From positions 1-24,159 of the IMG/VR virus record IMGVR_UViG_3300017744_000143: a stretch of DNA of 24,159 bases; one strand, 5' to 3'. This stretch comes from a virus. Made by a program: the position numbers and the translations under genes. Positions 6,904 to 13,267 of the stretch are shown here, one piece after another (position 1 is the stretch's first letter; each line of letters opens with the position of its first letter). Under the pieces are notes generated by a model. It worked only from the letters and a program-made list of their open reading frames with translations. It did no database searches and was not told the origin of the DNA.

Positions 6904-6932
6904 TTGTTTTACTCCTAATTAATAATGATACC

Positions 6933-6960
6933 AATATAGCACATCTGAGAATATAGTCAA
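6933..6960 (-). promoter_or_regulatory. Sigma70-type promoter for the 6484-6903 gene
   Basis: On the minus strand TTGACT (6955-6960) is separated by 16 bases from TATATT (6933-6938). The -35 lies in the context ATTTGACTAT, which is shared with the promoters at 16955-16983 and 17380-17408. The ATG follows 29 bases later, with AGGAG before it. Confidence 0.65.
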
Positions 6961-6964
6961 ATAT

Positions 6965-7119
6965 TAATTGTATATTTATTTTTATCCACATTTTTTTATG
7001 AGGGGGGTATCACAATTATCCTACCCCCCCCCATATTTTGCAAGGAGGGGGTATATCATTTTTTTATATATTTTTATTTATATAATTAAATCAATAACTT
7101 ATATGACTACTGAATAGGT
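6965..7119. other. Non-coding AT-rich region with DnaA box and G/C-tract hairpins (candidate replication origin)
   Basis: No gene is seen here. A perfect consensus DnaA box TTATCCACA lies at 6982-6990. Three GC tracts in otherwise AT-rich DNA follow: G6 at 7002-7007, C9 at 7024-7032 and GGAGGGGG at 7044-7051. The C tract can pair with either G tract: 8 base pairs with the first (AGGGGGGTA region, loop of 12), or with the second across ATATTTTGCAA. From 7052 to about 7105 the DNA is nearly pure A/T, as in an unwinding element. Box, unwinding region and structured block suggest an origin, but no initiator binding is proven. Confidence 0.35.
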
Positions 7120-7473
7120 CTAACTATCCTCATCATCTTCAATAATATCATGTTCAATTATTTTATTATGCTCTGCCATCCTCTGCTCTACCTCTTGTAA
7201 GGCAGTGCTGAAGTCATTTCCCACTGATATATTGAGTTCAGCAGGTAAGAATCTAGCAAGATTACCAAGAACTCTACTGACCTGACCTGTTTCAATCATT
7301 TCATCTGCAATTAATTGGGGCAATGGTCTGCCCCTCTTTTCACACTCATCTATTGCTTCTTTAATACTATTTCTTACCAAAATAACTGATGAGAATGTAG
7401 GTGATGTACCTTTTGGTCTTCCTCTTGGTCTTTTTATAATCTGCTTATCATCATTTTTTAATTGTTTAACCAT
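7120..7473 (-). CDS. Candidate terminase small subunit / DNA-binding protein with AT-hook
   Basis: This is a 117-residue protein with a basic N-terminus containing KRPRGRPKGTSP (about residues 14-25), an AT-hook-type minor-groove DNA-binding motif. A helical central part follows (VRNSIKEAIDECEKRGRPLPQLIADEMI), then LGNLARFLPAELNISVGNDFSTALQEVEQRM and an acidic tail (EHDIIEDDEDS). A DNA-binding head, an 'L..L.....P.EL.I...' segment and an acidic end, encoded upstream of terL, fit the small terminase subunit that recognises packaging sites. The family match is by pattern only; it could instead be a regulator. No ribosome site is visible, and the -10 box lies 6 bases from the ATG, suggesting a leaderless mRNA. 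A candidate origin region lies just downstream. Confidence 0.6.
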   Translation of the reverse strand: MVKQLKNDDKQIIKRPRGRPKGTSPTFSSVILVRNSIKEAIDECEKRGRPLPQLIADEMIETGQVSRVLGNLARFLPAELNISVGNDFSTALQEVEQRMAEHNKIIEHDIIEDDEDS

Positions 7474-7479
7474 TTGTAT

Positions 7480-7508
7480 TTTATAATTTAATTTAAATAA
7501 AAAATCAA
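7480..7508 (-). promoter_or_regulatory. Minus-strand promoter, possibly leaderless
   Basis: TTGATT (7503-7508) and TATAAA (7480-7485) are separated by 17 bases on the minus strand. The ATG at 7471-7473 begins 6 bases after the -10 box, so transcription would start at or next to the start codon, and no ribosome site is present. It lies back to back with the plus-strand promoter at 7514-7542, with only 5 bases between the two -35 boxes. Confidence 0.55.
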
Positions 7509-7513
7509 CAGTC

Positions 7514-7542
7514 TTTACAACCTAATTAAATTGGACTATAAT
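7514..7542 (+). promoter_or_regulatory. Strong plus-strand promoter for the 7579 gene
   Basis: TTTACA (7514-7519), a 17-base spacer and a perfect TATAAT (7537-7542) form a near-consensus sigma70 promoter. The leader that follows contains ATTATTAACTTAA (7553-7565), shared with the leaders at 17117 and 17427. It then has GAGG 6 bases before the ATG at 7579. Confidence 0.8.
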
Positions 7543-7578
7543 TATCACAATTATTATTAACTTAAAGTGAGGTACACA

Positions 7579-7842
7579 ATGTTGTTATATCAATATGAGC
7601 AATTTACAATCTTTTTTCAAGAAAGAGAGAAGATGTTTATTTGTTACAAAGACAATCAATTTCATAGACACCAACCCTACCACAAACCTGTCACAACTCT
7701 CTTTCAATTGAAAGATGATGCAATGACATGGTTTGATGAATGGGTAAATAAAAAACCTAAACCTAATTATTTAGTAGCTGATGTTGAGGACTCTGCTCAA
7801 ACAATGGCAAGTTTTAGAAACAGTTTATACACTACTGAATAA
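7579..7842 (+). CDS. Hypothetical protein (87 aa), plus-strand early-type gene
   Basis: The ATG at 7579 is chosen over a GTG at 7567 because GAGG lies exactly 6 bases before it. The 87-residue product (MLLYQYEQFTIFFQEREKMF...) has no membrane segment or known motif. It is rich in aromatic residues and contains TWFDEWVNKKPKPNYLVADV. It is a single-gene unit, with a near-consensus promoter and conserved leader in front and a bidirectional terminator after. Strong, autonomous expression opposite to the flanking operons is typical of early phage genes that act on the host, but no function can be read from the sequence. Confidence 0.75.
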   Translation: MLLYQYEQFTIFFQEREKMFICYKDNQFHRHQPYHKPVTTLFQLKDDAMTWFDEWVNKKPKPNYLVADVEDSAQTMASFRNSLYTTE

Positions 7843-7852
7843 TCAAACCTAT

Positions 7853-7883
7853 AAAAGGGTAGTTCACTCCTAGCTACCCTTTT
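7853..7883. terminator. Bidirectional terminator between convergent genes
   Basis: Perfect 10-base arms AAAAGGGTAG (7853-7862) and CTACCCTTTT (7874-7883) with an 11-base loop give U-runs on both strands. It would end the plus-strand 7579 gene and the long minus-strand early operon. The TAG stop of the minus-strand gene (7874-7876) lies inside the stem. Confidence 0.85.
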
Positions 7884-8191
7884 TCTTTTGGGTAAATAAT
7901 TTCAATCCCCAATCTTACTTGTTCTTCTGACCTTGCTCTATTAATTAATTTACCTTTTGTCCTCTTATGATAACCCTCTTTAGTTACATAATCACACCCT
8001 CTAAAACTTCTTGCCTTTACATCATATGCCTTAAATTCACCTGTAACTCTATTTAATGTGACAATATCTACCATTCCAAGTCCTAGCAATGGTATAAAGA
8101 CAAGCAATTCAGGGTCTTTTGTAAATTCTAATTGCACCTCTAATTCTGCCATTATCCCACTAATTACTTTCTTATTTCTATTCCCCATCAA
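7874..8191 (-). CDS. Small PD-(D/E)XK nuclease-like protein
   Basis: The predicted role is metal-dependent DNA cleavage. The 105-residue protein has the order of a PD-(D/E)XK fold of the small endonuclease type: a helix with Glu (SGIMAELEVQLEF), a strand with Asp (GLGMVDIVTL), then AYDVKARS providing the D-x-K step. Basic residues follow (YHKRTKGKLINRARS). The layout resembles PDDEXK_5-type proteins (G...E..V...L......V..P......DLV......... .QVK). It is the last gene of the early operon, starting in an ATGA overlap, with its stop in the terminator stem. It could be a structure-specific resolvase or a host-DNA-degrading nuclease. Confidence 0.6.
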   Translation of the reverse strand: MMGNRNKKVISGIMAELEVQLEFTKDPELLVFIPLLGLGMVDIVTLNRVTGEFKAYDVKARSFRGCDYVTKEGYHKRTKGKLINRARSEEQVRLGIEIIYPKEKG

Positions 8192-8658
8192 GAAATACCA
8201 AAATGATTAGCAAGGAAGTTTAAAGCATCTCTGAGCCTATTCATGCTAACTCTCCTATTGTGGTACTCCTTAGCATCAAGACTTGTAGCTGTTGACCCCT
8301 CAAACACAACCCACTGCACCACTCTAAACATATTAATTGGTAGCTTACTCATTGCTTTTATGTAATCTGAAAATGCAATATTATCACCATCAAAAGAACT
8401 TATAGAGCCATCAACCTTTGCATCAAACTTCATTGATGATGGTCTAGCACCCTTAGAATGGATTGTTAATAAGTATTGAGCAGTATTATACTGTTTAGAA
8501 TCAATCAAACCTCTTTGATAATATCTATCAATTAAAGTTTGGGACATGATTCTTCTTCTAAGTTTTGAACCTGCTGTTAAACCTGTAGGTTCATCCTTAT
8601 AGATTTCACCACTTACTCTTTCTTCTGTGCCTAAATCTGACTTGATATATTTTATCAT
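8188..8658 (-). CDS. DUF6456-like protein, possible HTH/sigma-like regulator
   Basis: This 156-residue protein contains MSQTLIDRYYQRGLIDSKQY near residue 38 and, at the C-terminus, FRVVQWVVFEGSTATSLDA followed by RRVSMNRLRDALNFLANHFG. The order (L..RY..RG.I...Q..A...L ... ..... V...V.......... R......L..AL..LA.H.G) is like the DUF6456 family of alphaproteobacteria and their phages. Its end resembles a helix-turn-helix of the sigma region 4 kind. A DNA-binding regulatory role is inferred. It is coupled to its neighbours by TGATG and ATGA overlaps in the early operon. The family label is from memory and moderately sure. Confidence 0.6.
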   Translation of the reverse strand: MIKYIKSDLGTEERVSGEIYKDEPTGLTAGSKLRRRIMSQTLIDRYYQRGLIDSKQYNTAQYLLTIHSKGARPSSMKFDAKVDGSISSFDGDNIAFSDYIKAMSKLPINMFRVVQWVVFEGSTATSLDAKEYHNRRVSMNRLRDALNFLANHFGIS

Positions 8659-9047
8659 CAGTCACTAATTGATTTATTCAGTATTGATGAGAAATCAATA
8701 TCTGCTACAGTTTTTCCCTTTTTATTATTTGATGTTTTATCTTGTTGGACATGTTCCATTGACATGCAAGAACCATATAGGCAAAGATAGTTAATACAAT
8801 CAATCAAACTATCCTCATCATAATTGTTCAAATCTAATCTTGCCAACTTCATCTCTGCCATCATCCTAGCTACAGTTGATGGTGTAATTTTTTCACCTGA
8901 TGCAAAACTAAATCTCTTTGCTTTTCTTTGAAACAAATCATAATGTGTTCCATACTCATTACCTCTATCTTTTAAAATAGAAGCACATTGTGTTAAGAAC
9001 TCACTTGGTTCTTTTAACTCTTTATATCTAAAAGGGGACTTCGTCAT
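8658..9047 (-). CDS. DUF6378-like phage protein
   Basis: The ATG at 9045-9047 is preferred over an upstream ATG at 9080 because AAGGA lies about 9 bases before it. The 129-residue product contains ILKDRGNEYGTHYDLF, EKITPSTVARMMAEMKLARL and DSLIDCINYLCLYGS. The series RG.EYG....F......S......ITP..VA.MM...K.ARL.......D..ID...Y is the hallmark of DUF6378 phage proteins, found among replication and nucleotide-metabolism genes. The biochemical role is not established. The gene overlaps the preceding 205-aa gene by 20 bases and the next by TGATG. Confidence 0.75.
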   Translation of the reverse strand: MTKSPFRYKELKEPSEFLTQCASILKDRGNEYGTHYDLFQRKAKRFSFASGEKITPSTVARMMAEMKLARLDLNNYDEDSLIDCINYLCLYGSCMSMEHVQQDKTSNNKKGKTVADIDFSSILNKSISD

Positions 9048-9645
9048 TGAAATAATCCTTATCTTCTTTTGGTTGCACATCTACAACTTTAGCTTCCCTT
9101 ATGTCAGCTTTATCAAGTTGCTCTTTTATCATGGTGGTCATTTTATAATCTCTAACCATTGCCATAATCTCTGACATTGTATAAAAACAATCAATATCAC
9201 TTCTCTTGTTTTTTGCATACAATAATTTATCTTCTTCTTTAATTATTCCTATAGTTTTTCCATCAGCATCACCAACCCAAATTTCAGGTAACTCATACAA
9301 CTTATTATCTTCAACATATTTTCTCATAGCTTCTAATCCCCTTACACAAATTTCTTTTCTCATTGATAATTCTTTGACATAACTTTTATAATTATACTCA
9401 TCCATTCTTTTTATTGTTACAGCAAATTTCATAATTGCTGAATCAAATCTCTCTGCCATATCTTTCTCAACCAAATTAGGCAATCCATTAAATCCATATA
9501 TCTCATCATACTTTTCTTGCAACAATAGATACTGTTCTATGGTGTCCCAAAATGACTGATTTTGATATGCTTTAACTCCTACTCTCTGACCACCTTTTCT
9601 ATCAAAGAAATCATGGTGTTCTGTTCTACCTCTTAACAACTTCAA
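9028..9645 (-). CDS. Hypothetical protein with SSB-like C-terminal tip (205 aa)
   Basis: The start is a TTG at 9643-9645, supported by GAGG 5 bases upstream; no in-frame ATG exists nearby. The 205-residue protein is charged and mostly helical (QNQSFWDTIEQYLLLQEKYDEIYG; AMRKYVEDNKLYELPEIWVGD), with no membrane segment. It ends in DYFNDEVPF, very like the acidic ..DDDIPF tip by which single-strand DNA-binding proteins recruit replication and repair enzymes. The body does not look like an OB-fold SSB to me. It lies directly after a repeat-rich non-coding region and within the replication gene group. A replication-associated partner protein is a reasonable guess. Confidence 0.65.
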   Translation of the reverse strand: MKLLRGRTEHHDFFDRKGGQRVGVKAYQNQSFWDTIEQYLLLQEKYDEIYGFNGLPNLVEKDMAERFDSAIMKFAVTIKRMDEYNYKSYVKELSMRKEICVRGLEAMRKYVEDNKLYELPEIWVGDADGKTIGIIKEEDKLLYAKNKRSDIDCFYTMSEIMAMVRDYKMTTMIKEQLDKADIREAKVVDVQPKEDKDYFNDEVPF

Positions 9646-9836
9646 TTGTACCTCACATACATGTGTGTGTAGTAGTATGTAGTGCTATATATAATATAGC
9701 TACTACACACAACATTACATACACATTTAGCAATACTACAGTCAGTAAGACTTTCAGCTATTTTTCTGCACTTTTTCCACATTTACCATTTTCCTCATTT
9801 TGTAGTAGTAAAAACACCCCTATTTTACTACACACA
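9646..9836. repeat. Non-coding region with TGTAGTAG/CTACTACA inverted repeats and a DnaA-like box
   Basis: This 191-base gap contains no supported gene. Inverted arms GTGTGTAGTAG (9665-9675) and CTACTACACAC (9700-9710) flank an inner palindrome GCTATAT-ATA-ATATAGC (9684-9700). A second pair, GTAGTAAAA (9805-9813) and TTTTACTAC (9823-9831), lies 100 bases away. The GTAGTA core thus appears four times, in both orientations. TTTTCCACA (9773-9781) fits the relaxed DnaA box. No U-run follows either hairpin, so they are not simple terminators. This could be an origin, an operator or a recombination site. Confidence 0.55.
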
Positions 9837-10493
9837 TTAGATAAATAAATCAGGTTGAACTGTCATATCAATGTCAATACATTCATATCTACCATTCTGA
9901 CCTTTTGGGTATGGCTTTAATTCAACTTTCAAATCTTTTATCAACTTTTTTTTATCTCTTTTGGCAGCATTTATATATATATATCTTAATGTTGGTTTCA
10001 TTTTAACCTGCTCTACAATCTTACCTTTTTTGTCTAACCCTCTGCGCATATCATATGATGAACCATCTTCAAAAATAAACTTGGTCTTTGGATTTGACTC
10101 ACCTGTATACAACCAATTTGTTGCCTGATAAATGTACCCATGATGATTATTGTTAGGGTCTGCATATGAAACTAATGCTGTTGGTTTTGGTATTAATTTT
10201 ATGCACTGAGATACAAAATAACTTAATATATTTTTCTCATTTGTTTGATTTATGACTAACCTATTTAATTCAAGAGTTCTCACTTTTATAGTATGAAATA
10301 AACAATCACCATCATTGTAATGGTAGTTTGCTGAACTACCAAATGTGCAAACACCATGAAGTTTGTAATCATTATCTATCAGTCCAAAACAGAATGAAAC
10401 ATTTGTCAGTCTTCTTGCATAATGTTTTTTTAATAACCAATCTTTATATTCATGGTTCTTTAATTCTGTTACTTTGTACTTTTCATCTAACAT
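9837..10493 (-). CDS. Mom-like DNA adenine modification protein
   Basis: This 218-residue protein resembles the phage Mu Mom family, GNAT-fold enzymes that convert adenine in phage DNA to N6-methylcarbamoyl-adenine and so block many restriction enzymes. Visible family features are LLKKHYARRL near the N-terminus, LHGVCTFG around 45-52, LELNRLVI at 74-81, and the signature ALVSYADPNNNHHGYIYQA at about 106-124, followed by TNWLYTG. The C-terminal TLRYIYINAAKRDKKK ... LKPYPK matches the usual 'HRY.Y......K' ending. It lies between the primase-helicase and the repeat region, in the early operon. The start has only a weak ribosome site. No partner regulator (com) is seen. Confidence 0.8.
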   Translation of the reverse strand: MLDEKYKVTELKNHEYKDWLLKKHYARRLTNVSFCFGLIDNDYKLHGVCTFGSSANYHYNDGDCLFHTIKVRTLELNRLVINQTNEKNILSYFVSQCIKLIPKPTALVSYADPNNNHHGYIYQATNWLYTGESNPKTKFIFEDGSSYDMRRGLDKKGKIVEQVKMKPTLRYIYINAAKRDKKKLIKDLKVELKPYPKGQNGRYECIDIDMTVQPDLFI

Positions 10494-10499
10494 AAATAT

Positions 10500-12608
10500 T
10501 CACAACCTGTTTTCCCCTAATGCAATGAACTTAGTTGTCTGACCTTTTCTATATGCTTTTGGGTCTACTCTATGTGCATCAATTGTTTCTTCTCTTAGTA
10601 CATCTTCTTCAATCCACACCTTGAGCATACTAGATACTCTTTTCCTAATTGCAGGTGCATTGATGTCAAAGTCTAAGAAGTCTGCTATGAACTCATGCAC
10701 TGACATCTTGTAATCATTTTTGACTGCTCTGATATTAGTAAGAAGATATATTTGGCAATCTCTAATAGAGTTCATTAAATTGACTATCTTGTCTTTTGAT
10801 ATGCCCTCAAATGCAGATGGTGGTGTGTAACTTTCAATAACAACAACTTCATCATTGTTGGGTAGGAACTCACCTGTCTTTTTATACCAAACTATTTGGT
10901 CAAGTGGTCTTGATAGATTATTCTTACCTGCAGGTTCAATCTTAAAATAATCTACATGATTATCTATAGCTAGTTGCTCACTGACTTCTTTGCTCATTCT
11001 ATTTAACACTCTTGCACTTCTTACTGCACCTATCAGTGAACTACCACCTCTTGCATCTTCAGGTGATACATTAGTTTGGTTTGCTTGTATTTTCCTAGTG
11101 TGATGAACTACCTCAATTGCAATATTACATCTATCTGCTAATTGGCTTAGTGTCTTTGCAAGAGTTCTAAAGTTCTCAACTGACTCTGTAGATGTGTGAA
11201 GATTTGCAAGTGGGTCAAATATCAATAAATCAATTTCTTCAGTCTTAACAAATTCTTCTATTATCTGTATTGCTTCTTCATTAACTGTTCCATACTCACC
11301 AATCATCAATAGTATCTCATGCTCTCTGCCTGATGAGATATATAAGTCATGCAATTCTTCTTGCTTTATCTCATAATGTTGTGCCACTGCATACACTCTT
11401 TTCTGTATCTCTGAATATGGGTCTTCTGAATTATGATATGCAACCTTACATTTCTTTGTTGCCACATTGAGCAAATCTCTATTTGTTGCCATGCAGATTG
11501 CTTCAGTCAGAACTAGGCTACTTTTACCTATCCCACCTTGTGATGCAGTTAAGGAGCAATATCCTCTGATATAATGTTTGTTGCCATACAAGAAATCTGT
11601 CTGTGGTATGGACAAGGGGTCAATAGGTGTCCATCTTCTAAATACAGATGTATCTAGTTTTGGTACACTTGCTGCGCTATTTGTTGTTAAAATTGGTCTA
11701 TTAAACCCCTTGTTTCTTGCACTCTCAATAGCACCATCTATTTCTTTTATAGTTTGGTCTACTGAATATCCTGCTTGTGTTATACCTGTCAGGACACTGT
11801 GTATCTCTGCATCTGATTTATTTCTTGCTACCAATGATGCTACAACTCTTATCATATTGTCATGCCAATAGTTGCCTTGTCTGATATTTGTGAGTGCTTG
11901 TTCTATATCTAACTTCTCAGTTCTATCAAAATCTGTGAAGTTTATATTGTAGTTTTGAGTGATACTTTGGTATGGAAAAGTTTTTTTAAGGGTCTGTATG
12001 GTCTTTAAATCACCCCCAATTTTCACATAACTGCTGATTTCTGTGACTCTACCTCTTTCAAGTTTAGCTTTATTAGGGTAATTGATAGTGCCACCCAACC
12101 TCATAATTCTTGATGGATTGGTCACAACAGGGTCACTCTTTAACTTGTGTGCTATCCCCTTTTGCAACATTGACCATGACTCAAGGTCTGTCATTGGCTC
12201 ATTCAACTCATAATATATGTGACCTCTTTTAGGACTCATACCTGTGTAGACTCCAAAGCTACCTTTAAAATCTTCTTTAAATGATTTGTTTACATTCTTC
12301 ATTGACTCAGTGTCATCACAATCACAAAAGCAAAAGAAACTTCCAATGATGTCTTCATCTCTTGCATAGATGCCGTTGGACTGTGCATTGATTGGATTGA
12401 CTGTAATATATATATTGTATTTTTCTTGATTCAATCTTGTGGCAAATTCCACTGCTTGATTGATTTGTTTGTTTGTATATTTGTGTGAGATGGTGGGTTT
12501 ATTGTCACCTATACATCTGATTTCAAACAGTGCATTTTCATTCAACTCATCCCATCTCTTGGTCAGTTGCTTTAGGTGTGTCACCATATGTTCTGTATGC
12601 AATTGCAT
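10500..12608 (-). CDS. Primase-helicase: RepB-like primase domain fused to RepA-like (AAA_25) ATPase
   Basis: This 702-residue replication protein has two parts. The N-terminal ~200 residues look like an archaeo-eukaryotic-type primase: FFCFCDCDD (92-99) supplies the acidic metal-binding pair, followed by RGHIYYEL and RIMRLGGTINYPNK (167-180). After a linker, a RecA-like hexameric helicase domain shows Walker A GGIGKSS (358-364), Walker B LLIFDPL (461-467), VVHHTRK (500-506) and DARGGSSLIGAVRSARVL (518-534), as in RepA/AAA_25 ATPases. It would prime and unwind DNA at forks. The start has AGGGG 5 bases upstream and lies just after a strong hairpin. No separate DnaB- or DnaG-type gene is present in the window. 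Confidence 0.88.
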   Translation of the reverse strand: MQLHTEHMVTHLKQLTKRWDELNENALFEIRCIGDNKPTISHKYTNKQINQAVEFATRLNQEKYNIYITVNPINAQSNGIYARDEDIIGSFFCFCDCDDTESMKNVNKSFKEDFKGSFGVYTGMSPKRGHIYYELNEPMTDLESWSMLQKGIAHKLKSDPVVTNPSRIMRLGGTINYPNKAKLERGRVTEISSYVKIGGDLKTIQTLKKTFPYQSITQNYNINFTDFDRTEKLDIEQALTNIRQGNYWHDNMIRVVASLVARNKSDAEIHSVLTGITQAGYSVDQTIKEIDGAIESARNKGFNRPILTTNSAASVPKLDTSVFRRWTPIDPLSIPQTDFLYGNKHYIRGYCSLTASQGGIGKSSLVLTEAICMATNRDLLNVATKKCKVAYHNSEDPYSEIQKRVYAVAQHYEIKQEELHDLYISSGREHEILLMIGEYGTVNEEAIQIIEEFVKTEEIDLLIFDPLANLHTSTESVENFRTLAKTLSQLADRCNIAIEVVHHTRKIQANQTNVSPEDARGGSSLIGAVRSARVLNRMSKEVSEQLAIDNHVDYFKIEPAGKNNLSRPLDQIVWYKKTGEFLPNNDEVVVIESYTPPSAFEGISKDKIVNLMNSIRDCQIYLLTNIRAVKNDYKMSVHEFIADFLDFDINAPAIRKRVSSMLKVWIEEDVLREETIDAHRVDPKAYRKGQTTKFIALGENRL

Positions 12609-12623
12609 TATTACCCCTTTGGT

Positions 12624-12656
12624 AGATGGTGGTGTAGGGATGGGACACCACCATCT
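12624..12656. other. Perfect 12-bp hairpin between two early genes
   Basis: Arms AGATGGTGGTGT (12624-12635) and ACACCACCATCT (12645-12656) pair perfectly around a 9-base loop. The hairpin sits between the 201-aa gene's stop and the ribosome site of the primase-helicase (16 bases to its ATG). It is unusually GC-rich for the region and has no U-run on the minus strand, so it is more likely an mRNA processing or stability element, or a translation control element, than a terminator. Confidence 0.6.
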
Positions 12657-12661
12657 GTTCT

Positions 12662-13267
12662 TTAAAATTCACTATCTGCAGGTAAAACTACTACTTCTTC
12701 AGATGTGTCTTTGTTCTTGTCTTGGTCAACTTCAAGTATGAATGGTCTTGTAACCCAATCAATAACTTTCAGTTTTGGCACTACTGTACCCCCTACTTTG
12801 AATTGTAAAGGTTCTGCCTTTTCCATATAAACTCTAGGAAGTTTATCCATTGGTTTACCATTTATTTGTGGACTAAGATGTTTAAATGCTTCTATTACAC
12901 TGACCCCACTTTGTGTCCAATAGAACATCTTATCCTCACCAATGGCAACAGGAATACTGATACCTTGTTTATAATCAGCATCAGGTTTTGGTTTCCAATT
13001 CTTTAGGTCATCATTGAAGACCCAATCAGGTCTACCATTGTCAAACTTTGACCACCCTGTCTTCATGTTATGGATGTCCAATACAACACCTTTATCTTTC
13101 TTTGTGATTGCTGTGACTACTTTCTTTGTGCCATCTTTCAGCTTCACCATAAAAGAAGCAGGTGGTATTTCCATGTCTTGTGTACCCTTAGGTTTAAAAG
13201 ACATGTAACCATCATGCAGACTTTCAGTGGTCTGTTCCTCATTAAATGTTATTTCAAATTTTGCCAT
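12662..13267 (-). CDS. Hypothetical replication-module protein (201 aa)
   Basis: This 201-residue soluble protein is probably mostly beta (PPASFMVKLKDGTKKVVTAI; GVVLDIHNMKTGWSKF; VGGTVVPKLKVIDWVTRPFI). It contains a Trp-rich middle (RPDWVFNDDLKNWKPKP) and ends in an acidic stretch closing with DSEF. Position between the RecB-type exonuclease and the primase-helicase, plus a basic beta-rich body and an acidic phenylalanine-ended tail, are compatible with a phage single-strand DNA-binding protein. I cannot recognise an OB-fold family, however, so this is a suggestion only. It starts by a TAATG overlap with the upstream exonuclease. Confidence 0.7.
   Translation of the reverse strand: MAKFEITFNEEQTTESLHDGYMSFKPKGTQDMEIPPASFMVKLKDGTKKVVTAITKKDKGVVLDIHNMKTGWSKFDNGRPDWVFNDDLKNWKPKPDADYKQGISIPVAIGEDKMFYWTQSGVSVIEAFKHLSPQINGKPMDKLPRVYMEKAEPLQFKVGGTVVPKLKVIDWVTRPFILEVDQDKNKDTSEEVVVLPADSEF

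Noticed and set aside
9663-9848. 61-codon plus-strand frame across the repeat region
   Set aside because: No ribosome site, made of repeat-derived codons, runs into the convergent Mom-like gene; the region is better explained as non-coding.
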